In this document: one piece after another, positions 46,021 through 58,007 of the stretch
Numbering within the stretch: the stretch's first letter is position 1
Layout of the letters: the number at the start of each line of letters is the position of its first letter
Source: Crotophaga sulcirostris
Taxonomy: Eukaryota; Chordata; Aves; Cuculiformes; Crotophagidae
Direction: 5' to 3'
Length of the DNA: 64,000 bases
Assembly: GCA_013397455.1 (NCBI GenBank)
Contig: VYZB01000023.1
Coordinates: 3,901,549-3,965,548 of the forward strand
The notes under the pieces: generated by a model
What the model saw: only the letters and a program-made list of their open reading frames with translations
What the model was told of the DNA's origin: nothing
Databases searched by the model: none
Translations under genes and position numbers: made by a program

Positions 46021-48285
46021 CTTTATGGCTGTTTGTTCTACAATGTTCTAGAAATTCTCACTCAGGTACACAGTGCCAACAAGTGGCTTGTGAATGTGTT
46101 TTGTTGTTTTGTGCTACAGTTTAAAGAGAAATAATTTTTTTTTTGGTAATGCACCTGACAGAAAAGAAAAATGATAAATTCCTTTTACCCCCTCTGCCTC
46201 CTCCTCCTCCTACTCCTCCTCCCTGGCAAATCTGGGTCAGAAGTGTGTGTGTGTGTGCGTGCGTGCCTGTGCGCGTGGCTGGCAAGGAAGGAAGTGGGGA
46301 GTCTGTTTCTGTTAACCCCAACAAGCAATTATTTCCTTTCAAGAGAGGACTTCTCTTCATCAGTTGCACACCATACTGAGTCTTTGAGCAAGTGCCAAAT
46401 TTGTACTAAAGCGCTGAACTAGTCCAATTTGCTTTTTTTTTTGGTTGGTCTCTTCTTGTTTCATTTTTCTTTTGCTTTTCTTTTGCTTCCTGCTCTGTCT
46501 TAAGTTAGGACAGTGTTGTTGTATCTTAGACAATCCCTTGAAGAACCTGATATACCAGCAGCTGGTGAGATTAGACATATTTTTGGTTTTGTTTTGCTTT
46601 TTAAAGGAAACTGTAGGTGCCGTTCTCAGGTGAAAAAAAAAAGAGAGAGAGAGAGAGACATAAGAAATTTAGAGAAAAAATATTTTATGATCTTGGATTT
46701 TCATGTGTGCGTGTTTATGGTACTAAATAAGAAATAATATTGGACTATTGCGAGAAAAAGCATGTTCCAGAATGAAGTCCCACACCCCCCAGATGACTTG
46801 GTCTGTAATAAGCCTTTGCTTTTAATTTACACTTCAAGTTGGCAGCATATACAACATAAAAAAAGCTTGTCCAAAATGTGATTTCTTCAGCATAGAACCG
46901 GGCAACTGGAAATGTTATCTCCTCACTGGGTGTAATTAGGTTACCAGGATGTCCAGTTCTAATGAACCTGTTCCTTCAGGGTTGCTGAGTACTGATCTCT
47001 AATTGAAAAGGCAAATTTTTTTTTAAAGTGACATTTTTTCCTCCTTTGTACTTGTGGAGATCTATTTTTATCACTAGGATGTTTGTGTGAGAAGGAAGAC
47101 TAAGAGCTATGGAGAGATTTCCATGTTCAAAGTAGGCATGTTAGAACCTGAACCTTTGTGGTGCTGAGTCTCCCTAGCTGCTGCCTTTCAGAACTGAAAA
47201 ATTGTTCTCCTGGGCTATAGTATTTTCTGCGTTACTTTAAAGCCCCTAGACATGTTGCTTGAGCCATTTTGCTTTCCTTGGGCTACAGCAACCAGATGAG
47301 GAATTTGGATTTACACAGGCATAAACCTGAACAGAAGTTAGCCTCTTGTATTTTGAATAAGGTAACTGAATGTTACACTTTATTTCAGAAAAAGAATGTA
47401 AATATAAGTGAATCAAAGAGTCTCTTTTCATCTTTTCACTCTGATCTTCCTGTGGAAGGAGAGGACGCAGGTTCGTGTAGCAAGGCAGAAGCATTAGATC
47501 AAAACCAACCCACTAAGAAAGGATACCTCTAATTTCAAACAGCAGCTGTCCAGGAGCTCCTCTCTCCAGCCTGGGAAGCAAAATCTTGGGGTCGTACTTA
47601 GAAAAAATCCTTCCTCTAAGTGCAGTTTACTAACTGAGGATGTCACCTTTATATTCATATTACTCCCTAGTAAATCCTTACTCCTAGAAAGCGGGTAATT
47701 GCTATCATTGCCATTTTAACTTGTAAAAGTAGCCCTCTGCATCTCAGTGCCAGTGAGATCCCAGCACCAGAACAATTGTCTTCAGTGCTTGGTGATACTG
47801 ATTTTTAAATGGTCCCTTAATCAGGCAAATTTAGCCCTTGGTGCCATCAACCATTTAAGTCCAGGTGGAGGATGAAAGGAGCAGGTAGGAGAAGAGATTG
47901 GGAAGGAAAGTGTAGGAGGTCTTTCTTTGCCTCTCGAAATCCCACTTGAAGTGTAACTTGACCTGTGCAGACCTCGTGCAAAGCAAATGAGCAAATGCCA
48001 TTGAAGACTTAGGACAATACTCCAACGAACGGTTTGGACTTGTGATAGTTATACCCTGCAACATATGTTTTATTTTTCTCCTGTTTTCCCTTTTTTGATT
48101 TCCACCTCCACCTCAAAAAATTCTTTTCTATTTTCTCTCTCTCAGAAGATTTGCTCTGAAGTTATGCTTGGAGTAGCTGATCATATCCTCCATGTCAGAG
48201 AGGGTTCTTTTTGTTTGTATTTTATGACTGTGTTGGGTTTTTTTTTTTCTCAGTTGAACTGCCTCTTCTTGCTAGTGTTGTAATG

Positions 48286-48320
48286 GTAATTATAATAATA
48301 ATAATAATAATAATAATAAT
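48286..48320. repeat. (ATA)n microsatellite in 3' UTR
   Basis: About 11 perfect trinucleotide units of ATA/TAA ending before GGTCAGCTG. Probably polymorphic in length. Confidence 0.95.
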
Positions 48321-48467
48321 GGTCAGCTGTTCCCAGATTAGTAAATTATGTATAATTTATTTTATTCCCACCTTTTTTTAACTTTATTTTATTCTGTTCT
48401 AATTTGGCAGTGCAGCAAATGAAGCTGTTAGGCTATTTAAAATGGATATCCCTCCCCACCTTGCCTT

Positions 48468-48500
48468 TTTATATATATATAAATATATATATATACATAT
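48468..48500. repeat. (TA)n microsatellite in 3' UTR
   Basis: Alternating T/A run interrupted once by AAAT and ending with CATATG. Confidence 0.9.
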
Positions 48501-48999
48501 GAAAACAAATTGCTTCTTCTTCTGCTCACACCATTCCTCTTTCTTTTATTTTAATTTTGGCCCCAGCCATGTCAACTTCTGATGTTTATTATGATGGAGT
48601 GAATTAATGGGAGTGTTGTTTTCAATCTTAATTAACTTCTGCTCTCTCATCACTCATTTTAGTTATTTAATTACACCAGTCATCTAGAGCCAATTTTTTG
48701 AAGCACTCTGTTTGGATAAGAAGGAAAAAAAATAGACAATTGTTTTTATATCATTATTATGTACAATGTGAAAACAGGTATTTGCTCCTTTTTTTTTTAA
48801 CTTTTAAATTTGTTCCCTGTCTTCGTGAACAAATTACTTCTGACTCTTGTGGGTTCACCTCACATTTGCTGGATGTTTGATTTCCACCACGTTACAGAGA
48901 TTTTCTGGTTTAATTATGTCACTTTGGGCCACCAGAATACTTTGTTTTAGCTCCAGGTAGGTGCCACTGTGGCAGGTGTGATTGGAGCAAGTCTTAGAC

Positions 49000-49080
49000 A
49001 CGTGGGCTGGAAAGCCGGCCTCAGGGAAGTCAATGGGAAAAAGGCCCTTTGACTTCAGTGGGACCAAATTTCAGCCCCGC
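49000..49080. repeat. old interspersed repeat fragment
   Basis: GAAGTCAATGGGAAAAAGGC and CTTTGACTTCAGTGGGACCA form an inverted pair around GTCAATGGG/CTTCAGTGGG. TTGACTTCAATGGGA blocks are a hallmark, as I remember it, of ancient sauropsid and amniote repeats. Family unknown. Confidence 0.4.
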
Positions 49081-49979
49081 ACTACGGGCTGCACTGCAGG
49101 AGACACTCCTGGAGGCAGCCCCGTCTCCGTGGGCAGGGTCAGTCCCATGCCAGAGGAGCGCCTGTGCCAGGGCTGCAGGACCAAGCTCTGCTCTCAACCA
49201 TGGACTGCGCGACAGAGCCCTTCTCCAGGAGTGTTCTGCTTTGCTCACTGCCTTGTTCTGGACTAGGGCTCAGATGAACGCTGATTTTTTTACAGTACAC
49301 ATTTCTGTCTGAGAGACTATGCTAGAGCCTGGAGTTTGGTCAGGCTTTTTGAATGGGTAGCTTTAGCAGACTATCCGCATCCTGCATTTGGAATTTGAGA
49401 TGAATGCAGCAATGGTAAAAAGAAAAAAGGCAAAAAAGAAAAAAAAAAAAAAGAAAAAAAAAGGCTCTGGGGTCCCGAACCAGCAAAATACTTAATGCCT
49501 GTGCTAATGTTTTGTTGATCCAAGGATGAGCACCCATATATCCCTTGGCGGTAGAAGATCAGATTTGAGAATGAGGCCCTGTTTGTCCCTCTTTAATTTC
49601 TTAGGAAAAACGAAACAAAGCAAAGCATACATTTCTAAAAAAGATCTTTTTGTCTTGTTTCTTTTTTTTTCCTGGGTTCTGTGCCCTGGAGCATGTAGAA
49701 AAAACAGGTTAGAAGAGATTAGGATCGTATTAACCTAAAAGCGCATCGAGGCCCTAATGCCGAGGCATTCTTTGTTCCCCTCTTCCCTGGGAACCTGGCG
49801 AGCTAGGATGGTCTTGGGGAGCTGCTGGGGAGGGTATGTGAGCCAACTCCTCCTAAATTGGGGGAGCAGCTTGCACCACTGCATCTCATGAGCTTACAAA
49901 AGAACACCAGCAGTGGGGAAAAGGGGAAAAGAAAGAAGAAAAAAAACTGAGGCACTTGCTTCTAAGCTCAATTAAATAA

Positions 49980-50300
49980 CACAGAGTATATCCTTTTTCA
50001 ATTTATTCATGCCTTATATTAGTAAAATAGGATTTTTAAGTGCATTTAACATCTTTATTTAACCGTTCCGCTATATTAATCAGGCCCCCAGAAAAGAACA
50101 CTAGCTATTATTATAGCATTTAATTAGTTTTGTAACCAAATCCTCTTATTACGAATGCATATGGAAGAAATTCTTTCTTCGAAGACATTATTTCAAAGAT
50201 TTGGTTACTGCAGTAGACTCTCTCTTTAATTAAATCATTTTTTAGAAAGTAAATTGTCTTTAACCTTTTTACAGCACATTTTCAGAGCTTTTTCTTTTTA
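49980..50300. promoter_or_regulatory. AT-rich element with clustered homeodomain-like cores
   Basis: Unique AT-rich sequence in the distal UTR or just downstream of SOX5. It includes TTTAATTAG, TTTAATTAAATCA, TATTAATCAG and ATTTGGTTAC blocks with no sign of a transposon. It could be a conserved UTR segment or an enhancer. Only the composition and motif density support it. Confidence 0.25.
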
Positions 50301-51145
50301 ATCCAAAGAGATGAGCTGTTATTGTCCCCGAAGAAGCCTCTGACATCACATTCATAACATCAAAAATAATTATACTCCGTGGAAATGTAGACCTTAGCAA
50401 GAACTCATCTGCTAGAATGAATGGCAACTATATGATATCCCGTACATTTAAGGGCATGATGTATCAGATAGGAAGTATTTTTGTCTGCCCAGTTCTCGAT
50501 AGAATCACACCTTCAATTTTGCAAAGAACTGTGTGTAATTCACTTGATGTGGATTCGAGTGTATCCTCAATTCACAGGGCATGGGCTGGCTGTTTAGCTT
50601 GGTTTATATTTACATTTTTTTGACTTTATCTTAACTTGTCAGTTTCCCAGATTGAAGAACATGTCAAGTTCGTTTTTTCTACTGACTGATTTCTCTACTC
50701 CCCAGTGTTTTTGTCACTGGTTTGCTGAAACAGTATTTATATAGCTCCATTGGCTCTAAAGCTCTTACTCCTTCTAACGTTTTGGATTTTACAAGTGAAA
50801 TGAAAATAGAAAAGAAATAGAGACAATCAAATGCCTGGAGCTTAAAACAAAGTATGTGCAACCTACCATCTCACTTGAAATTTAATAAAAGAAATAATTA
50901 TGTAAATATAACATAGAGTTATAGATTTATATTTTGTTCATAACACATAGTGTAATATAAGTTGTATATTTTCATGTTTTGGTTTTATGTTATCATTCAT
51001 GCCACAATAAATAAAAAAAAAACAGGAGTTGATGTACTCTTTAAAAAAATACAATGTGGGTTGCCACCATCCTGGGTTTTTGGTTTTCGTTTTTTTTGTT
51101 TCTTTTGCATTCCCCTTTTTCAGTATTATTGCCCTGCAAGGCACC

Positions 51146-51151
51146 AATAAA
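51146..51151 (+). terminator. poly(A) signal, distal candidate
   Basis: AATAAA followed after about 9 nt by ATGTGTTCTTT and then GTGGTCTGCTTCC, the best signal plus T/G-rich downstream element in the far UTR. Two overlapping AATAAA copies at 51006-51015 lie just before it. Confidence 0.45.
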
Positions 51152-52174
51152 ACAGCAAATGTGTTCTTTACCTATACTGTGGTCTGCTTCCCACTTATTA
51201 TAGTGAAGGGTGTGCTAATTAATTTTGGTGTCGAGAGAACAAGACACCTCAGCTTAAGGAGCAAAAAAACAAGATTGAGGATTGGCTTACAAATCTCCTC
51301 CGAAATTCAAGGTTTTCATCAAATCATAGAAAAAAAAATCACCCCATCTTTAAAATTTCAGTATTAAATCAGAAGGAAAAGGTGGCTTCTGAACAATGTA
51401 CGACAGTACAATTTCCAGATCAAAGACAGGTCGCGTCATAAATGGGGATGGTTGAATCTAGATGTTTGGTTCCTTGCCCACCTTCCCAGGTTATGTTCAC
51501 TTTCTACAGGCTTATCTGTTCAGAGACCAAAGCAAATTCAGGGAAATACCCAATTATAAACGGCGATGACACAAAACTATGAAAAAAATAGCTCTGCTCA
51601 TAGTTAGTCAAAATGTCCCAACATGCTGCCTAAACAGTTCATGAAGTTTTGACAGCAGCATATGGCACAAAGTGGGATGAAATGAATTTGTACCTGTTTT
51701 TGACAGTAAGTTATTCTGATGAGTGCTTACTCTCAAGTGCCTACGGCTTGACAGATGCCATTCTATGGTTCCAGATTTCTGAAAGGGAAAAGGCAATATT
51801 TGGGAAAGCAGGAGGTAGCTGGTGGAAGTCCTACGAACATGCCCACACTTCTTTTGCTTACCAGGTTGTCCTCTGTGTTCTTCCTGGAAGCAGAGTAGCA
51901 CATGAAACATCCCATCAGCAAACCAGAGGTCTATTTAGGCAGCTTCCTGATACAACCTGTAGCACCTCTATAGCACCTCTCAAGTGCACGTCAAAATGAA
52001 CCAGAGAGGAACCATGTAATGGGATAAGCAGGCCAATAAATGTCAACATCCTTTAACTCCTTAAAATCCTTTTATCTATTACTGTCATCCACATGTAATG
52101 AAGGGAGCACCTGTCTACCTGAAAGCCCAGAGGAACAGACATGATCATGCTGGGCAGTGTGACTGTCAAATTAT

Positions 52175-52833
52175 CACAGAATCATAGAATCAGAATGGTT
52201 TGGGTTGGAAGGGCCCTTAAAGATCATCCAGTTCCAGTCCCTCTGCCATGGGCAAGACTTCCCACCAGCCCAGGCTGCTCAGGGTTCCATCCAACCTCAC
52301 CTTGAACATCCCCAGGGAGGGCGCAGCCACGGCTTCCCTGGGCAACCCATGCCAGTGCCTCACCACCCTCATTGTGAAGAATTTCTTCCTAATGTCTAAT
52401 CTAAATATTCCCTCTTCCAGTTTAAAACCATCTCTCCTCATCCTATCACTACTTGCCCTTGTAAAAAGTCCCTCCCCAGCTTTCCTGTAGCCCCTTCAGG
52501 TACTGGAAGGCTGCTATGAGCTTACCCTGGAGCCTTCTCCAGGCTGAACAACCCCAACTCTCTTAGCCTGTCCTCACAGCGGAGGTGCTCCAGCCCCCTG
52601 ATCATCTTCGTAGCCCTCCTCTGGACCTGCTCCAACAGTTCCATATCCTTCTTATGTTGGGGATTCCAGAACTGGGCACAATACTCCGAGTGGGGTCTCA
52701 CAGAGTGGAGTCGAAGGGGAGAATCCCATCCCTAGACATGGTAGCAATGCTTCTTTTGATGCAGCCCAGGATACAGTTGGCCTTCTAGGCTGCGAGTGCA
52801 CATTGCCAACTCATGTTGAGCTTCTCTTCAAAT
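52175..52833 (-). mobile_element. CR1 LINE 3' fragment, 5'-truncated
   Basis: The reverse complement ends in ATTCTG, ATTCTATG, ATTCTGTG, the CR1 octamer tail, after the GGTTTGGGTTGGAAGGGCCC block. On the - strand a fragment of the ORF2 C-terminus is open (RRDGFKLEEGIFRLDIRKKF, then FTMRVVRHWHGLPREAVAAP, within 52217-52441), a hallmark of CR1. Alignment by eye to the first CR1 copy holds up to CATGTTGAGCTTCTCTTCAA near 52833 and then stops, marking the 5' truncation. About 660 bp, same orientation as the copy at 20651, less decayed in the ORF2 end. Confidence 0.95.
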
Positions 52834-53341
52834 TATGCTGCAGTTCATATTCAGAGTGCCTACTGGTGCTTTACCTGTCTGTCCAGCCAACACAAACATT
52901 TTCTTACTTTACCCTTTTAACAACTATGACCCTAAACCAAAGAGTACTATGGCGAAAACCCCACTATCTTATGCCTTTGCCAGCTTAGCACATGCTGCCC
53001 ACATGGCCCCAGAACATCACTGAACATGTAGGCCTTCTCACTTCCCTACACTGAGATGGAGGGACATATGATTTCTTCTTTTTGTGACTGGGCTGGTACC
53101 TAACAGGAGCAGCAATGTTCTCTAAACCAGTGGGGAAAAAGTGTCTAGGAGAGCCTGAGAAAAGCTAAGTGGGACATATATCTAAATTGTAATACGAGTG
53201 GACAAGTCTGAGTTTCGCAAATATGGGAATGAAGTTAAAACCTAACTATGCAGTTGAAGTTAAAAAGTACTTAAGTGATATGTCCTAGACCTGGGAGTGG
53301 TAACAATCCTTTCCCTAGACAAGTTGTGAGGCGGCAGTGAT

Positions 53342-53384
53342 TTTTTTCTTTTTTTTTCTTTTTTTTTTTTTTAAAAAAAATACT
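53342..53384. repeat. T-rich then A-rich low-complexity tract
   Basis: T runs separated by single C residues, then eight A bases. Confidence 0.9.
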
Positions 53385-55594
53385 AAAGCATTCCAGCAAT
53401 TGCCTGTAGCAGGAAGGAAGAAAATGAGGATAATTATATGACATTAATCTATTTTAGAAAGAAAGACGTGTGACAATTAGCGCATTCCTACCAAGAAAGT
53501 AACATACAGAGCTATATGTGTGTAGGAAAGTGAAAAGACCCCCTACAGAAGCCATGAAAGGTTATGGAAAGTGTATGTGCCTCACGAGGAAGCACAGCGC
53601 TGTGACTCTGGCATCAGTGAAAAAGAGTGCACAGGAGCTTGTCAATAAGTGTTCAGTTAATAAATATTCATCAATACTGTAGAAAAGCATTGTGGGAGAA
53701 GAACAGGCAGTGACTGTCTGGCCAATCAGTGGAAAGTGCATACTAAAAATGTGTAGAAAATCTTCTGAACATATTTATCAAAGCAACCTACTGCCTGAGA
53801 CTGGTGGGATTGAGACAGTCAGAGTAGCTAATTTCACTCCCCAGGATGCTTATGCTTATGTCTCTTGGTATTACAGTAGCACTGACGCCATGCACTGAAA
53901 TCATAGGTTTTTTGCAAGATAACGCCAAGAACAGGGAAAAAAAAATCAAAATGCAATGTTGTTGACCTAATTCAGGAAGGCTGACAGTGTCAGCAACACT
54001 GTGAACATCAGCTACACCCTGGCCCCAGAACCTTCCCATTAACAAGGTTAAGCAGGGCAGAGGGGTGGCAGCCTCTCTTCCCCGTTCCAGGCTGGATTTG
54101 CAAGGCTGGCAGCTGGCAGATACCGTGGGGTTTTAGTGAGGATTTTTCTCCTGTATATATATTTGATCTGAAAGCTAATGCGAGACCCTACAGATTCCCC
54201 TGGGATTTGTTGCTCTCCAACCTCTAGATGTGTGAACTTTGCAGACACTATTACACTCTTGGTCTCCCAGCCTGGTTCAGCCAGCTCTCAGGTTCCTACT
54301 CCCTGTACACCACATGCCTTAAAGCACATGCACATACACCTACGTATCCACTCTTGCTCACTCTATGCCATACCTGGCATGGTTACCTGTCCTTGGGAGT
54401 CCTGTCATTGGGAGACAACCATCTATAACTGACACATTAAGGGATTAGCCAGTGCTTATTGGTTTGGGGTTCTGGGGGAGAGATGTTTTGTTTTCCTGCT
54501 GGTGGAGTAACCTTGTCAAGGCTCAGCAGGTGCTTGGGGCTAGGGGAGTGGGAAGATCACCCAGCTCTCAGTTGGAGTCCTCCACTGTCTCAGACAGTGT
54601 TCATCTCAGAGCACCATATAACCAGCAAACTCAGCTGTCACCACCTCACCAGCAGTGTACGGCTGAGACACACCAGGGAATGGTCATTCTTGACCTATTA
54701 ACCTACTCAAAGCAAACTACTTGGCATGAAATTACAAATGTATTGATTATGGGTTTGGTTATTTGCAGGTTTACACCAATTTCCCTCTTCTAGATGCTTC
54801 TATAATTGCTTCCAGAAGCAGCATAGGAAGTTATTTTTGGCAAAATCAGCCTTGCCCTTGTCCCGCCTTGTAGAGGCTACGTCAAATAGGAAGGGGTTAA
54901 AGATACACTCCTCCACAAAATCCAAAAATACTTCAAGCAGGGAGTCTTTCTGTACAGCTGGATCTTAACAGCACTGGAATGGTACATACATAATTGAAAA
55001 TATAATTAAAAGCATGAATTTACGTTTTAGTTAAAATTCTGCCAAGCTTGCGTGACAATTCAAGTTGCAGTTTGAATGTTTTTTTGAGATATTAGACTAA
55101 GTTTAACTCCTTACTTTATGTTTAGTCCTAGTTAACAATGTCAGGAAGGAGGAAAGAGGGCTGGTCTATCACAAATAATTTAAACTGCTTGCATAGGTAC
55201 AGTTCTAGCTTTATAGAGGACTTTTTACAGTACAGATCATTGCCCACAGAAAATGACATTGGTAATTTCAGGCAGCTGCGCCGGTACTCTGGCAGCTAGA
55301 GTGTGTGTCAGCCACGCTGATGTAGCTGCACAGTACAGAGAGTGTGTGCATGAAGACAGGGGCTCAAACTAAGCCTTGGAAGCCCCTCCTGTCTCCCCAC
55401 AAGAGCATCCCCACACAAGGATTTGTGTCAGTTTAACTTCATGTTATCAGCGCAACTTTCACAGACAGTGAATGCCTAACACACCAAGGATAAACCAATG
55501 CCTCCCCTTGTATTTAATACAGATATGACTTAAATACAGTAAGTAAATCAAAGTAATTATTTAAAATTAAAATGATTTAAGATACTTAGTCTAG

Positions 55595-55824
55595 GAGAAT
55601 GGCGTGGTGGTTAGAGAAGCAGCTGAGACACGGGACTTCAGCGGGCTATTCCTGACTCTGTCAGAGACGCTCTACAACTTCAGGAAAATTACTCAGCCCA
55701 TCTTTAAGACTGCTATAATAATACCTACTTCAAAGGGGTGTTATGAGGCTTAATTCATTAATGCCTGCAAAGCACTTTGAGATCTTTGGATTAAAGGCAC
55801 TACAGTAGTGCAAAGTATTATTAG
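55595..55824 (+). repeat. MIR/CORE-SINE, amniote type, nearly full length
   Basis: Best preserved SINE in the window. Blocks in order: GGCGTGGTGGTTAGAGAAGC, ATTCCTGACTCTGTCAGAGA, AATAATACCTACTTCAAAGG, GTGTTATGAGGCTTAATTCA, then the tail GCAAAGCACTTTGAGATCTT, TGGATTAAAGGCACTACAGT and GCAAAGTATTATTA. The tail with TTTGAGATC and AAAGGCACTA matches the amniote MIR type rather than the mammalian MIR tail, as far as I remember. At about 230 bp it spans most of the expected element. Confidence 0.85.
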
Positions 55825-57881
55825 CTACAGGAAAAAGCTCTCAGGCAAGCATGGCATTAAGTGTCTGCGATTTAAAAAAATAAGAAGAAAAAAAAACCCC
55901 AAAGATGGGCAAATTGTGGGGGGATTTGGAATGTTTTTTTTTTTCTCCTGCGACCAGGTTTCCATTAGTCAGATCCATGCTCTGCTAAACCGAGGCCAGG
56001 GGTGATACAGCTCTCACTCCTAGAGGTCCCAGGTTGCAAACTGTTTCAATTCGGAGTTTCTTTTTATCAAAAATCCTGACTTTGTGGCTCCAAAGCATTT
56101 AAATCTTCCCTCTAAAGGCATATTTACCCACTGAATTAAACGAGAAGAAGAAAATAGTATCACGTTGTATTGACTCCCTACAATGTTTATAATTCAGTTT
56201 GAGCAATCTTAGAGCTGTCACATTTGCCTTGTTAACAAAATTAATCGATTTTTTTTAAGTTTTTCATATTCTTTATGTCTTTTAAACTCTTCAAGATCAA
56301 GGTATTGACTTAAAAATAAACATAATCAACACACCCACACACACCTTTAATGAGAAGATTGTAACATAACAACCTAGAATTTTATTTTGTTTTGTAAGAA
56401 AAAACCTTTCTGACTTTGGTGAGGAAAACCTTTTAACTTCACTTTTTTTCCAGGTCCCATTGAAAGAGAAGGCAGGCGAAGTGAAGTATAAGTGATTCTG
56501 GCTCCCGGAGATGCTTTGTTTCTCTTCTGATAGAATATGAAACTTCATGTAGGTGGTGGGTAGAGCCGTCATAACCTGCTTTCTTCTGATTGAATGAGGG
56601 AGGTCAATATATTATCGTATCAAGGAAGAAGAAATTACATAGGCGATTCCCTCACAGACAATAAAGACAATTCTGACAGCATGATCAAAACAACTGTATA
56701 ACTTTTCTTTTCTTTTCTTACAGACACACCAGTGTTTAAATGACAGCTGAAAGACGATGATGGACTAAACACATTATTCTCCGTTCCATCTACTTTTTAA
56801 TAATAGAAATATATCTTGAAGACTATATTCAAGTTGATCAAATAATAAGTCAATTTGTCAATAAAACGGATTAGGCAACCTGTCTGCTGAGATGATATCT
56901 GTCAAACAACATATTTTGTTAATACAGTCTGGAAGCAGATGCCTTCATGAAAGACAATACAAAAAAACCCACAGTGCCACTTTTAAGTTTATGGAAACAG
57001 AGTGCTGACTTGTTTCAGTTATAGATGTTTAGACTTTTTCACTTTAAGTTGTAGTTGCTAGCTAACAAACTCAATTTGGAAAAGACTGGAAACAAGCGTT
57101 AATGGCCTGGTGGGTTCTGTGTGTTGCTAAAATGTGGATATATATTTTCCAACAAGTCATCAGTAGTAGGTGTAGGTTTGTGGGGTGTATCTCCATTTCT
57201 CCATGCAGTGTTTTTTCTTCACCTCCAATATATTTGTTACCCCTGTTACCCACTACTGGCAAAACTTCTCCAGCATCGACTGATCTGCCTTGTCACATCA
57301 TGAACCTTGTCACTGTGCTCACTGGATTAAGGCATGACGCTTTGACATATTGTGTATGCTGATGCAAATCATCCCTTGGAGATGTTGGACCATGGCCTGA
57401 TCTCAGCCGCACAGGGGAAATTTCTCAATTTACCCTGCCTGATAAAAAAATAGAGGAAGCACTAATGCACACGAATGTGCAGAGTGATCAAATATGATTA
57501 ATTTGGAACTAAATGGCATAAAGTTGAAGAACCATTGCTGAAAATAGGGATTCACAACTCAGATAAAACTTGAGTTGTTCAATATAAGGTACAATTGGTG
57601 GCTGGAAAAGGCTAGAAAATTTCCATTTTGAACACTGGAAACTTAGATTAGCCAGTCTCTAATATTAGCGGGTTTGCCAGGTAAATTTAAAGCAAGCTGT
57701 TTTAGTTTGTATGGTTTTCTCCCACTCCCTCCTAATGCTAATGTCATTTAATACTCAGGAAAGCAGCTGGTTCGGAAACTCAAATTTTTCTTTCTCAGTT
57801 GGGAAGAAACATGTGATATGTACTAACAGGCTGGCAATTCAAGTAGAATAATCTTGGGTTTGTTTTGTTTGTTTTAAACAG

Positions 57882-58007
57882 AACTTAGGAAGAATTTTGT
57901 TGCTGAACTATCTGAAGCAAAACATACAGGCTGAGGAAAACTGAAGCTACTCAAAAGTGTGAACAGGCGCTCTAACAGGAGGATCAACCATGATGGCGGA
58001 AAACCAA
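57882..58007 (+). other. exon-like segment with start codon, unassigned
   Basis: Preceded by TTTGTTTGTTTTAAACAG and followed by GTAAGTG, a perfect donor; 126 nt. Near its end ACCATGATGGCGGAAAACCAA gives two consecutive ATG codons in good context and six codons (MMAENQ) running in phase 0 into the donor, with in-frame stops upstream, as in a 5' UTR plus start exon. No partner exon and no protein family is recognised, so it may be chance or part of a noncoding RNA. Confidence 0.25.

Larger units (their letters stand above)
45668..51170 (+). other. SOX5: SOX5 3' UTR (distal end inferred)
   Basis: Starts after the TGA. No open frame worth calling. It contains AATAAA signals at 45723, 46015, 50884, 51006/51010 and 51146. 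Those at 46015 and 51146 are followed by T/G-rich stretches as expected for cleavage. Low-complexity pieces inside: (TG/GC)n near 46237-46275, (GA)n near 46641-46658, (ATA)n at about 48286-48320, (TA)n at about 48468-48500, and A/T homopolymers near 49430-49460. Extension to 51.17 kb needs transcript evidence; a shorter UTR ending near 46040 is also possible. Confidence 0.55.
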
